Source: Leptospira vanthielii serovar Holland str. Waz Holland = ATCC 700522 (GTDB lineage Bacteria; Spirochaetota; Leptospiria; Leptospirales; Leptospiraceae). From it: 64,000 nt of DNA. Positions 37,587 through 46,656 of this stretch are shown here, piece after piece (within the stretch, counting starts at the first letter, position 1; each line of letters starts with the position of its first letter). Both the position numbers and the translations under genes were made by a program. The notes below the pieces were generated by a model. It saw nothing but the letters and a program-made list of their open reading frames with translations. It did no database searches and was not told the DNA's origin. The DNA is taken from contig NZ_AOGY02000065.1 in assembly GCF_000332455.1 (NCBI RefSeq), positions 186,001-250,000 of the forward strand. The letters are read 5' to 3'.

Positions 37587-39575
37587 TTGGACGTACAAGC
37601 AGTTTTTACAAACAAACTTCCTAAACTTTGGAAGGATTATGAAGTTCGAAAAGAACAAATGGATATGGCCACCTCCATTGAATCTGCTTTTAATACGGGT
37701 TCCCATTGGGCGATTGAAGCAGGAACCGGTGTCGGAAAGTCCCTTGCCTATTTGATTCCGAGCGCACTATTCTCTTTAGAAAACGAATGTACTGTGGTTG
37801 TTTCCACTGAGACCAAATCTTTACAGGACCAACTATTATATAAAGATATCCCGCTTGTTTCTGAGGCTTTGGGAGTTCCTGTCAATGCGATGGTGGCTCT
37901 TGGTGCCAGCAACTATCTTTGCAAACGTAAATACAATCGAGTGATGGAACGGGGGGATTTTGGTCCAGAAATGGAATCTTCCCTGCAATACTTTGTGAAC
38001 TGGGAGAAACAAACCACAGCCGGAATCCGCGCGGAATACGATGGTTTTATATCCAATTCCTTTTGGAACTCCGTGTCTAGAGAGTCTGACAACTGTTTGG
38101 GGAGAAATTGCCCTAACTTCAGTTCCTCTTATTATTTTTTAGAAAAAGAAAAGTGGAAAAAAGCAAATATTCTAATTGTAAACCACCACCTTCTCGCAAG
38201 CCACTTGGCAGGTGATTTCAAAATCCTTCCTCCTTTTTCTCAACTTGTCATTGATGAAGCCCATGCTTTTCCTGAAATTGTAGGTCGGGCATTTGGTTCT
38301 GAAATTCGTTATGACCTGCTAATGAATTTATTGCATTATCTCTACTTTCCTGAGAAACGGACAGGTCTTGTTTTAAAACTTAAAAACAGCGAAAAAATCA
38401 TAAAGTCTGTAGAGGCTTCTATTGGTTATGCGAATGATTTGTTTCGTATGTTACTTTCTGCCATTCCTTTACAATTCAACCAGTTTTCCACACGTCACAC
38501 GGAACGGCTCAAATTAGACAATGGAGCTTTAGAAGATACTCTAGCAGACCTGGCTTCTCAGTTAGAAAGCCTCCTTACTAAGTATAAAAAAGACAGTGAG
38601 GATATGGAAGAGAAGGAAATGGCTCTAGGCCTTGAGATGGTTTCAGGAAACCTAAAAAAAGCCTCATCATTTCTCAATGACTTCCGGTTGAAAACCAATC
38701 CTAATTTGGTGTTTTGGATTGAACCTCCTCCCCAGTCTTCGAAAGATCCATTTTATTATTTATTCTCCCAACCGAAAAATACAGACGAGATCTTGGCAAA
38801 CACTCTATTTCCCAATATGGATTCTGTGGTGATGACATCGGCGACCCTTTCCCCAACTGCGGGGAATTTTCAGTATTTTTTGAAGGAAGTGGGAACCACA
38901 GAAGTTAAAACCAAAACATTGGCTTCTCCATTTTCGTATAACACTCATTCGCTTTTGTTTGTACCAAAACAAGTGGCAGATCCAGTCCAAGACCCAAAAC
39001 GCAATAAAACGGATCTTTCGTATTGGATCACACGTCTTCTCAAACTTTCCGAGGGGGATGCTTTTGTATTATTTACATCCAATAAACTTTTGTCAGAACT
39101 CTATGAAGAACTTAAAAACCAAGTTCCTTATCCGATTTTTTCCCAAACAGAACTGGGGCCAATCGCCGCCAAACGTGAGTTTCTTGCTAATGAAAAAAGT
39201 GTGTTATTTGGAGTGTCTAGTTTTTGGCAGGGTGTAGACATTAAAGGTGACAAACTCAGAAATGTGATTGTGACCAAACTTCCCTTCCAAGTTCCTACAG
39301 AACCTGTTTTACAAGCCAAGATGGAAGATATGGAAAAAAAGGGTAAAAGTCCGTTTTGGGAAATGCAGGTTCCAAAAACTTGTTTATTACTAAGGCAAGG
39401 GTTTGGGCGTCTCATCCGTTCTCAGTCGGACACAGGGATGGTGAGTATCCTTGATCCCAGGGTGCATACAAAGTCCTATGGAAAAAACGTCTTGCAAAGT
39501 CTTCCGAAAGGAGTTCCCCTCATAACGGAATTCAACGAATTGGAAAGAAAATTCAAACTTTTGCCGAAGTCTTAA
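37587..39575 (+). CDS. DinG/XPD-type ATP-dependent DNA helicase
   Basis: Superfamily 2 helicase for DNA repair or R-loop and replication conflicts. Walker A AGTGVGKS with K51, DEAH at 223-226, VMTSATLSP near 412, QGFGRLIRSQSDTG near 610. An iron-sulfur domain is present with C112, C170 and C175; the fourth ligand expected about five residues later is Ser (NFSSSYYF), so the cluster may be incomplete or use another residue. Length 662. The start is TTG at 37587 with a short purine-rich site upstream. Possibly co-transcribed with the symporter by closeness. Confidence 0.85.
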   Translation: MDVQAVFTNKLPKLWKDYEVRKEQMDMATSIESAFNTGSHWAIEAGTGVGKSLAYLIPSALFSLENECTVVVSTETKSLQDQLLYKDIPLVSEALGVPVNAMVALGASNYLCKRKYNRVMERGDFGPEMESSLQYFVNWEKQTTAGIRAEYDGFISNSFWNSVSRESDNCLGRNCPNFSSSYYFLEKEKWKKANILIVNHHLLASHLAGDFKILPPFSQLVIDEAHAFPEIVGRAFGSEIRYDLLMNLLHYLYFPEKRTGLVLKLKNSEKIIKSVEASIGYANDLFRMLLSAIPLQFNQFSTRHTERLKLDNGALEDTLADLASQLESLLTKYKKDSEDMEEKEMALGLEMVSGNLKKASSFLNDFRLKTNPNLVFWIEPPPQSSKDPFYYLFSQPKNTDEILANTLFPNMDSVVMTSATLSPTAGNFQYFLKEVGTTEVKTKTLASPFSYNTHSLLFVPKQVADPVQDPKRNKTDLSYWITRLLKLSEGDAFVLFTSNKLLSELYEELKNQVPYPIFSQTELGPIAAKREFLANEKSVLFGVSSFWQGVDIKGDKLRNVIVTKLPFQVPTEPVLQAKMEDMEKKGKSPFWEMQVPKTCLLLRQGFGRLIRSQSDTGMVSILDPRVHTKSYGKNVLQSLPKGVPLITEFNELERKFKLLPKS

Positions 39576-39577
39576 TT

Positions 39578-40435
39578 ATGAAACGAATCTATCTTCTGTT
39601 GGTTTTTCTATTCTCAGTTTCTCTTGGGTCAAAACCCATTGAAGATAAAGATATCTATTCTTCTATTGTCAACTGGACAGACCTTTACATTTCCTCTTCG
39701 GTGAAAGAGACCATTCCCAAAATTGTTTTTGACGAAGAAGATCCCGAGTTCTCGGGAAAAAATACCGCCACAAGCCAGGGCAAAGCCCATTCCATGGCCC
39801 GGAAAAAAGCTCGGGAAAAACTTCGAGTACGTCTTAGCCAAAGGTTAGAATCCATTCTTTTTAACGCTGACTATACCGTGTATGAATACACCCAAGTAAA
39901 CCAACAAACAAGGTTACGTTTAAATTCCTATATTGGATCAGAGAAAGAAGATTACGATTTCCAGTTTGTGAAGAATGTTTTAGAAGCAAAGGCAAGTTTA
40001 CATCTCAAAGGTAAAGAGGGAATCTTAGCTCATCTTCCCGTTGAATATGGAATAGAGTCTGTTCCTGAGTTTAGTGAAGAAGTGGTGCCTGTAGAATTTT
40101 CAGGCCTGGTTGTTGATGCTCGCCATCTGAATGTGAAGCGAGCCTTATTTCCTAAAATACAAACCGATCGAGGTCTTGACATTTATTCTCCTGTCTATGT
40201 GAAAGAAGCTTATGCCATTGAAACTGGATATATTGTATATAGAGATGAACAAACGGGAAAAGGAACAGAAGCCAAAATAGGAAAAAATCCCTACTTTGTT
40301 TTGGCACTAGGAACGGCGGGAAAAAACCAAACGGATCTTGTCATTCCCACAGACGAGGCGGCCAAACTTCTTAGCCACCCCGAAACAAGAAAAAACCTTA
40401 CACGTTGCAGAGTTTTGATTTTAGTTTCTCGGTAA
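39578..40435 (+). CDS. Exported protein resembling LPP20/FlgT-like family
   Basis: Signal peptide MKRIYLLLVFLFSVSLGS, then a basic helical stretch (GKAHSMARKKAREKLRVRLSQRL) and a VEFSGLVVDARHLNVKRALFPKI segment that resembles the 'GLIIDARGL...PALSP' core of FlgT/LPP20-type and related spirochaetal proteins. Length 285. It begins 2 nt after the helicase stop, so it is probably co-transcribed. The last 38 nt overlap the 3' end of the convergent TPR-like gene. A flagellar link is only suggested by the weak family resemblance. Confidence 0.6.
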   Translation: MKRIYLLLVFLFSVSLGSKPIEDKDIYSSIVNWTDLYISSSVKETIPKIVFDEEDPEFSGKNTATSQGKAHSMARKKAREKLRVRLSQRLESILFNADYTVYEYTQVNQQTRLRLNSYIGSEKEDYDFQFVKNVLEAKASLHLKGKEGILAHLPVEYGIESVPEFSEEVVPVEFSGLVVDARHLNVKRALFPKIQTDRGLDIYSPVYVKEAYAIETGYIVYRDEQTGKGTEAKIGKNPYFVLALGTAGKNQTDLVIPTDEAAKLLSHPETRKNLTRCRVLILVSR

Positions 40436-41201
40436 GAGATAAAAACATTTTTTCTGCCTTTGAATAATCGCCATGAAAGAGATAAGCAAAACCCATATCT
40501 TCTAAGTCTTTGTGGCCTAAAGAATTTGATTTTGCTTCTAATTCACTGATTTTTTTATACACTGAATCATACATCTTTCGTTTCTCATCAAAGCTGGGTA
40601 GATTCAATTTGTTCGGAATGTTTTCAAAAATCAAATTGGCTTCTTTGTGACGATCCAAAAAGAGAAGTGCCATACCCACAAGTTTATGGATATCGGAATC
40701 GTTTAACAATTTCATATTGTCACGGAAAACTTTGATCACTTCATCATATCGTTTTAAGTAATACGTACAAATCAGTTCTTCTTTGACAAAAGAGTTATCA
40801 TTCCATTGTTTTTTATACCTGGTGATAATTGATTTTGCATCTTCATAGGCTTCTGCGCGAAAGTAGATTTTGATCGCAGTTTGAATGATAGAAAAACAAA
40901 GAGGATTTGTTTGGGTTTTGAAATATAGATTTAGGCTATTACAAGCATCGGCCGTTTTTCCAATTTCAAAATTTTGGATTGCATCAACTAAGGGAGCAAG
41001 ACTTGAAATTCCTTTGGGAGCTTTGATTGTCGCTCTTCCGGTAAGTTCATACAATGCTAAATAACCAAGATGTTGGATATAAAAGTTCTCGGGATGGCGT
41101 TTGGCAAGGACCACGACGTCTTCGTTTGATCCTACCTCATATAGATCCCAAGCTTCTTGTTCGACGGATGTATTAAAAACTTGGGTTGCTTGTTGTGCCA
41201 T
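40398..41201 (-). CDS. TPR-like repeat protein of unknown function
   Basis: The frame opens at 41237, but ATG at 41201 (MAQQATQVFNTSVEQEAWDLYE) looks like the real start; 267 residues. Helical repeats are visible: AYEDAKSIITRYKKQWND, KRYDEVIKVFRDNMKLL, DRHKEANLIFENI, GDYSKAEKMFLSLTEKL, with the Ala/Leu/Tyr spacing of tetratricopeptide repeats. It is probably a scaffold for protein contacts; partner unknown. Its 3' end overlaps the convergent exported-protein gene by 38 nt. Confidence 0.66.
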   Translation of the reverse strand: MAQQATQVFNTSVEQEAWDLYEVGSNEDVVVLAKRHPENFYIQHLGYLALYELTGRATIKAPKGISSLAPLVDAIQNFEIGKTADACNSLNLYFKTQTNPLCFSIIQTAIKIYFRAEAYEDAKSIITRYKKQWNDNSFVKEELICTYYLKRYDEVIKVFRDNMKLLNDSDIHKLVGMALLFLDRHKEANLIFENIPNKLNLPSFDEKRKMYDSVYKKISELEAKSNSLGHKDLEDMGFAYLFHGDYSKAEKMFLSLTEKLKSKLCNV

Positions 41202-41259
41202 AAGGTACCTCTCTTTCCCTAAAAAGATCGGCCTCAAGGTAAATTTCCCGTACGAAAAA

Positions 41260-42564
41260 TTAAGGACTGAGCCTGTAAATCATCCTTGGGAAAGGAATGC
41301 ATTCCCGAATATGGGACAAACCACAAATCCAAGCAATCACTCGTTCGAGTCCCATTCCAAAACCTGCATGAGGAACCGAACCATACTTTCGAAGGTCCAA
41401 ATACCAGGAATAATCTTCCGAAGGAAGGCCTTCTTCTTTTAGTCGTTCCACAATTTTTTCATAAGATTCTTCTCTTTCGGAGCCTCCGATGATCTCCCCA
41501 ATTCCATCGGGAGCAATGAGGTCCGCCGAAAGGACCGTACTCGCGTCATTGGGATTTTGTTTCATATAGAAGGCTTTGATGGCTCGTGGGAAATTTTGAA
41601 TGAAAATAGCAGTTCCAAAATGAGTGGTTAGGATTTGTTCCCGATCGGAATTGATGTCCTCGCCCCAAGTGATTGTCTCTCCTGCGGTTTGTAAAATTTG
41701 GATCGCATCTCCGTAATCCACTCTTGGGAAAGGTTTGGCGAGTTGTTCTAGGAGAGGTGTTGGATCGCGATCCAGAGCTTGCAGATCTTCTTGGGTTCGT
41801 TCGATGGTGGTGCGAAGGACTGTTTTCACAAATCGTTCTTGCATGTCTAAATTTCCCTCTTGGCCAAGAAAGGCGGTTTCAGCCTCGAGCATCCAAAATT
41901 CGGTAAGGTGGCGTCTCGTTTTACTTTTCTCCGCACGAAAAGTGGGACCAAAACAGTAGACTTTGGAATGAGCGAAAGCAGCCGTTTCTAGGTAAAGTTG
42001 TCCAGTTTGGGCCAGGTAGGCTTGGCCTAAGTCAAAGTATTCTGTGGAAAATAAGGTTCCGGCTGATTCTCCAATGGAGCCAGTCAGGATGGGTGTATCG
42101 ATGAGGGTGTATCCGTCATTACGAAAGAATTCACGGATGGCAAAGGACAATTCAGAACGGACCCTCTGGATGGCAAGTTGGCGTTTAGATCGTAACCACA
42201 AATGCCTGTGGTTGTGTAAAAAGTCGGGTCCATGTTCTTTGGGAGTGATGGGATACTGGTGCGACTCACCCACAATGGAGAGAGAATGCAGGAAGAGTTC
42301 CTGTCCCGCTGGTGCCTTGGGATTATCTTGTAAAACTCCATGAACCACCAAAGAGGTTTCTTGTGGTAGGGCTTTGACCTGTTTGAAGATATCCTCCCCT
42401 AAAAATTCTTTTTCGGCCACCACTTGGTGAATTTTTCCATCGGTGCGCAGTTGCAGGAATTGGACGTGGTTGTTTCCTCGGAGTCCTTGGACCCAACCTT
42501 GAAAACTATGTGTGGAAGCCGGATTTTGGGAATTGGATTGTGATGGATCTAAACTTGGAGTCAT
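41260..42564 (-). CDS. asnS: Asparaginyl-tRNA synthetase
   Basis: Charges tRNA-Asn, whose gene is at 7902-7977. The N-terminal OB fold binds the anticodon (HSFQGWVQGLRGNNHVQFLQL). Class II motif 2 is FGPTFRAEKSKTRRHLTEFWMLEAE near 205-229 and motif 3 GFGMGLERVIAWICGL near 406-421. Lengths and motifs match AsnRS rather than AspRS or LysRS (FRAEKSKTRRHLTEF). 434 residues, typical. Confidence 0.93.
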   Translation of the reverse strand: MTPSLDPSQSNSQNPASTHSFQGWVQGLRGNNHVQFLQLRTDGKIHQVVAEKEFLGEDIFKQVKALPQETSLVVHGVLQDNPKAPAGQELFLHSLSIVGESHQYPITPKEHGPDFLHNHRHLWLRSKRQLAIQRVRSELSFAIREFFRNDGYTLIDTPILTGSIGESAGTLFSTEYFDLGQAYLAQTGQLYLETAAFAHSKVYCFGPTFRAEKSKTRRHLTEFWMLEAETAFLGQEGNLDMQERFVKTVLRTTIERTQEDLQALDRDPTPLLEQLAKPFPRVDYGDAIQILQTAGETITWGEDINSDREQILTTHFGTAIFIQNFPRAIKAFYMKQNPNDASTVLSADLIAPDGIGEIIGGSEREESYEKIVERLKEEGLPSEDYSWYLDLRKYGSVPHAGFGMGLERVIAWICGLSHIRECIPFPRMIYRLSP

Positions 42565-42619
42565 GGATGGTTTTTTCTGTTTGCCAGTTCAATTTTCTCT
42601 GAAATTTTGAACTTACAGA

Positions 42620-43495
42620 ATGAAATCTAGCATCCTATTAGACGGTAAAGCGATTTCCGAAAAAATTCGAAATCGAATCGCAGAAACATTAGCAAAAGCT
42701 AAATCCGAAGGTAAGGGAATTCCTACTCTTGCCACCATCCTTGTCGGTAACAATCCCGCTTCCGAAACCTATGTGAATATGAAGGTGAAGGCCTGTGAAA
42801 AAGTAGGCATGGTATCACGTTACGTGAGACTGGGAGAGGAGACAACCACCGAAGAGCTATTAGCCGAAATTAAAAAACTGAATGCTGACAGTTCTGTAAA
42901 CGGTATTCTTTTGCAACACCCAGTCCCTCACCAAATCGACGAACGTTTGTGTTTTGATGAAATTGCCTTGGAGAAGGATGTGGATGGTGTCACTACTGTT
43001 TCCTTTGGAAAACTATCAATGAATAGTGAGGCATATTATCCGTGCACTCCGTACGGAATGATTCTACTACTTCAAGAATATGGAATCGATGTTACAGGAA
43101 AACATGCAGTGGTTGTAGGAAGATCCCCCATCTTAGGAAAACCCATGGCAATTATGCTCACGAATCTAAATGCAACGGTTACCCTTTGCCATTCGAAAAC
43201 CCAAAACCTCCCAGAGTTTGTAAAACAAGCGGATATTATAGTCGGTGCAGTTGGGAAACCTGAGTTTATCAAGGCAAATTGGATCAAAGATGGCGCTGTT
43301 ATTTTAGATGCCGGATATAACGTTGGTAATGTGGGAGATATTGAAATCTCGAAAGCCAAAGACAAAGCTTCCTACTACACTCCCGTTCCAGGAGGGGTCG
43401 GACCTATGACAATTTCTGTTCTTTTACTTCAAACTATGTATAGTTTTCTAAATCAATTTTCCCCTAAGTTGGATTCTCATGCCTCAAACCGCTAG
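42620..43495 (+). CDS. folD: Methylenetetrahydrofolate dehydrogenase / cyclohydrolase
   Basis: Bifunctional one-carbon enzyme, NADP-linked. Motifs: active-site Y-x3-K in ETYVNMKVKACEKVG near 50-64, GILLQHPVPHQID near 95, VVGRSPILGKPMAIML near 165-180, and PVPGGVGPMTISVLL near 258-272. Length 291. The next gene overlaps its end by 17 nt, so it heads a five-gene overlapping run. Confidence 0.96.
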   Translation: MKSSILLDGKAISEKIRNRIAETLAKAKSEGKGIPTLATILVGNNPASETYVNMKVKACEKVGMVSRYVRLGEETTTEELLAEIKKLNADSSVNGILLQHPVPHQIDERLCFDEIALEKDVDGVTTVSFGKLSMNSEAYYPCTPYGMILLLQEYGIDVTGKHAVVVGRSPILGKPMAIMLTNLNATVTLCHSKTQNLPEFVKQADIIVGAVGKPEFIKANWIKDGAVILDAGYNVGNVGDIEISKAKDKASYYTPVPGGVGPMTISVLLLQTMYSFLNQFSPKLDSHASNR

Positions 43496-44447
43496 TTTTG
43501 ATGAATGTTTCCAGACGGTGCCCAAACTAGATCCTCCAACGGATTTGGATAGTTTTTGGAAGGAAGGGATTGCTGAGTTAAAAAAAGTCCCCATCAAAGC
43601 CACATACAAAACGGTTTTGAAAGGATCTTTTATTTGGGAATCACTCAATGATGTAAGTTTTCAAAGTATCGGCAATCATGTGTTATATGGGAAGCTGGCC
43701 ATCCCGAGAAAAAGGGGAAACAGGCCAGTTGTTGTTTATTTCCATGATTATTTAGCCGTCCCTGAAGAAATTCAAAAAGGTTATTCTGATATAGGGGTAG
43801 CGCAACTTCATATCACCTTACGGGGACATGGTGAAGAAATGGTTCATGCACCCATAGATCCAACCACAGGAAAGGCTCCTATTGGTTGGACTCCGAATTA
43901 TTTTGCGCATGGTCTCGACCAAAAAGAAGAGTTTTATATGCGTAAACTCTATTTAGATGTGATCCGAACCATTGAATTTTTACGATTAACCGATGGGATT
44001 GATGGCGACCAAATCATTTTACATGGGAAGTCCCTTGGATCTGCTCTTTCTGTATTTGGGGCAGCCTATTCCGATCGAATCAAAGGTTTGATTTTAGAGA
44101 CACCTTCTTTTTGTTATATTGATAAAGATCAAATTTCTTTAAAAGGAAACCCATGGGTTCGGGAATTGACTCCCTTTTTAGAAAAGAGAGCCACTAAAAA
44201 AATTGACTATAAAAAGGAATTAGCTTATTTTGATGCGCTTAACTTTGCTAAAAAAATAAAAATTCCAGCTCTTGTTTCCTGTGGAATGGAAGATACAATC
44301 TCTCATCCCAAATCCACCTTTGCATTGTTTAACCATCTAAATTGTGACAAACGTATGCAGCTTTATCCCACCGAAGGTAATGAAGCAGGAAAAGACAAAC
44401 AACCCCAAGCCAACTTGGAATTTGTAAAAGAAATTTTTGCCTTATGA
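43479..44447 (+). CDS. Acetylxylan-esterase (AXE1)-like alpha/beta hydrolase
   Basis: The layout fits the AXE1/cephalosporin-C deacetylase group: DLDSFWKEGIAELKKVP at the start, RPVVVYFHDYLAVP, RGHGEE near 115, and a nucleophile elbow LHGKSLGSALS near 180 (GxSxG as GKSLG; the family usually has GGSQGG). VSCGMEDTISHPKSTF holds the expected acid. The substrate is unknown; ester deacetylation of a carbohydrate or metabolite is plausible. It overlaps folD by 17 nt and cysS by 4 nt. Confidence 0.76.
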   Translation: MPQTASFDECFQTVPKLDPPTDLDSFWKEGIAELKKVPIKATYKTVLKGSFIWESLNDVSFQSIGNHVLYGKLAIPRKRGNRPVVVYFHDYLAVPEEIQKGYSDIGVAQLHITLRGHGEEMVHAPIDPTTGKAPIGWTPNYFAHGLDQKEEFYMRKLYLDVIRTIEFLRLTDGIDGDQIILHGKSLGSALSVFGAAYSDRIKGLILETPSFCYIDKDQISLKGNPWVRELTPFLEKRATKKIDYKKELAYFDALNFAKKIKIPALVSCGMEDTISHPKSTFALFNHLNCDKRMQLYPTEGNEAGKDKQPQANLEFVKEIFAL

Positions 44448-45901
44448 GTTTAGTTCCCTTCGTTTTTCATAATTCTAAATCGGGGAAAAAGGAAACCTTT
44501 CGGCCAAAGGATGAGACAAATGTTACGATTTATTCCTGTGGACCTACGGTTTATAATTTTGCTCATATTGGGAACATTCGTTCCTTTTTATTTGTGGATG
44601 TTCTCCGCCGTGCTCTTTTGTTAGGTGGCTATAAGTTAAACCAATCAATGAATATAACTGATATCGATGACAAAATTATCAACGAATCGATCAAACGGAA
44701 AATCAGTGTTGAAGAATTCACAAAACCTTGGACAGAAGCTTTTTTTAAAGACTTAGAAACTTTACACGTTCAAAAGTTAGAACATTATCCTAAGGCAACC
44801 GAGTCCATTGAAGATATGGTGGGACTTGTGGAAAAACTCCAATCTAATGGTCTTGTTTATGAAAAAGATGGAAATTTATACTTTTCCATTCAGAAGTTTA
44901 GCCGGTATGGCGAACTATCTAAAATTGATGTTTCTGGGATGAAGTCTGGTGTTCGTTATGATGCCGATGAATACGAAAAGGATGACGTGAGAGATTTTGT
45001 CCTTTGGAAAAACCAAAAAACCGATGAGGAAAAGTGTTGGCATACGCGGATTGGGAACGGACGTCCTGGTTGGCACTTAGAATGCTCTGCGATGATTCGA
45101 AAAGTATACGGATCGGGTGTGGACATCCATACTGGTGGTATTGACCTCCTATTTCCTCATCATGAAAATGAAGTTGCTCAAAGTCTTGGTGCTTATCCCG
45201 AAGAAGAGTTTGTCGGAACCTGGCTTCACTGCGAACATCTATTAGTTGATGGAGAAAAGATGTCAAAAAGTAAGGGAAATTTTTATACCTTACGAGACAT
45301 TTTTGAAAAAGGATTTGATCCAAATTCAATTCGTTACCATTTGATTTCTGCGCATTACAGAAGTAAGTTGAATTTTTCGTTAAATAAACTGGTAGAATCA
45401 AAGATCGCAATGGATCGGATTCAAAATACAATTTATCGTGTTTTAGAAGCTGGTAATTTATGGGATCATGTCCCGGAAGGTTTTGAAAATTGGGATTTTA
45501 CGGTTCCTGAATTACAAAATATTAATTTAGAATTTATAAATTCTTTAGCAGATGATTTAAATGTTCCGAAAGCTCTTGCATCCGTTTTTGAATTAGTTCG
45601 AGTAGTAAATCAGTATTTAGATGCCAAGGATAATGCAGTAGATATATCGTTTTTAGGAGAGTCCATTCGACTTTTCTATAAAATCAATGAGATCTTTGCC
45701 GTGTTTCAATTTAAAAAGGAAATCCAGACTCTTGAAGGTATTTCAGAAGATTGGATTTTGGAACAAATTGAACTACGAAAGATCGCCAAACAAAACAAAG
45801 ATTTCTCAACTGCCGACAGAATTCGTAAAGAGTTGGAAGAAAAAGGAATCCTTCTCGCTGATACAAAAGAAGGAAGAACCACATGGAAAAAAATCCAGTA
45901 G
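44444..45901 (+). CDS. cysS: Cysteinyl-tRNA synthetase
   Basis: Class I synthetase. IYSCGPTVYNFAHIGNIRSFLF near 29-50 includes the zinc cysteine and the HIGH-type HIGN; GWHLECSAM and GGIDLLFPHHENEVAQS near 210-245 bind zinc and substrate; KMSKSKGN near 272 is the KMSKS loop. Length 485. It overlaps genes on both sides (4 and 19 nt). Confidence 0.97.
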   Translation: MSLVPFVFHNSKSGKKETFRPKDETNVTIYSCGPTVYNFAHIGNIRSFLFVDVLRRALLLGGYKLNQSMNITDIDDKIINESIKRKISVEEFTKPWTEAFFKDLETLHVQKLEHYPKATESIEDMVGLVEKLQSNGLVYEKDGNLYFSIQKFSRYGELSKIDVSGMKSGVRYDADEYEKDDVRDFVLWKNQKTDEEKCWHTRIGNGRPGWHLECSAMIRKVYGSGVDIHTGGIDLLFPHHENEVAQSLGAYPEEEFVGTWLHCEHLLVDGEKMSKSKGNFYTLRDIFEKGFDPNSIRYHLISAHYRSKLNFSLNKLVESKIAMDRIQNTIYRVLEAGNLWDHVPEGFENWDFTVPELQNINLEFINSLADDLNVPKALASVFELVRVVNQYLDAKDNAVDISFLGESIRLFYKINEIFAVFQFKKEIQTLEGISEDWILEQIELRKIAKQNKDFSTADRIRKELEEKGILLADTKEGRTTWKKIQ

Positions 45902-46656
45902 AAATACTTTTTGGGAAACGTAATTTTTTTGAATTTTTGGAGTCGTTAGACCAAGTGGCTCCCGAACGTGGAATCAAAACCATTCGGGAAGTGATTGTAA
46001 AGGACTCACTTGGAAACGAAGAAAAACAAAAGATCCGACAGTACATCCCGAATTCAATTAAATTTACGACCGTATCCACCCGGGAACTAGATAGAATTGC
46101 TTCTGATAAAAACCACCAAGGTTATGTAATCATTCGTACCAAACAGAAATCCTTTTTGTCACTTGGATTTGAACAGTTTAAACAAAATGTAAAGGTCGGC
46201 GAAGGTCCCATTTTAATTTTAGATCGTATCCAAGATCCAGGAAATCTTGGAAACATTTTGAGAACTGCTGAATGTATGGGTGTGAAACATGTGTTAATGT
46301 CTGATAGAGATACCTCTCCTATTACTCCCGTTGTAGAAAAAGTATCGGCGGGAGCTGTCCACCATTTGCAAATTTATAGAGTGGCAAACCTGATGCACGG
46401 GATGGAATATCTCAAAAAAAATGAATATTGGATTTTGGCCACTGATGAGGAAGGAGAAGAAACTATTTGGGAAACTTTACCAGAAGCTTCGCAGATGGCG
46501 GTGATCATGGGAAATGAAGGCGAAGGTGTGAAACGTTTACTTTTAGAAGAGGCAGATTACGTGGCAAGAATTCCCCTTTTTGGTTCTGTGACATCTTTGA
46601 ATGTTGTAGTTGCTTGTGGTATCACTTTGGATCGGATTCAAAATGTTTCGCGTTAG
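45883..46656 (+). CDS. TrmH/RlmB-type 2'-O-ribose RNA methyltransferase
   Basis: SPOUT-class enzyme using S-adenosylmethionine to methylate a guanosine ribose, probably in 23S rRNA. N-terminal L30e-like substrate domain (KNPVEILFGKRNFFEFLESL), then the knot: LILDRIQDPGNLGNILRTAECMG near 107-129, MGNEGEGVKRLLLEEADYVARIPLFG near 205-230 and SLNVVVACGITL near 236. Length 257. The cysS-rlmB pairing is common. I cannot tell RlmB from another TrmH paralogue by eye. Confidence 0.88.
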   Translation: MEKNPVEILFGKRNFFEFLESLDQVAPERGIKTIREVIVKDSLGNEEKQKIRQYIPNSIKFTTVSTRELDRIASDKNHQGYVIIRTKQKSFLSLGFEQFKQNVKVGEGPILILDRIQDPGNLGNILRTAECMGVKHVLMSDRDTSPITPVVEKVSAGAVHHLQIYRVANLMHGMEYLKKNEYWILATDEEGEETIWETLPEASQMAVIMGNEGEGVKRLLLEEADYVARIPLFGSVTSLNVVVACGITLDRIQNVSR

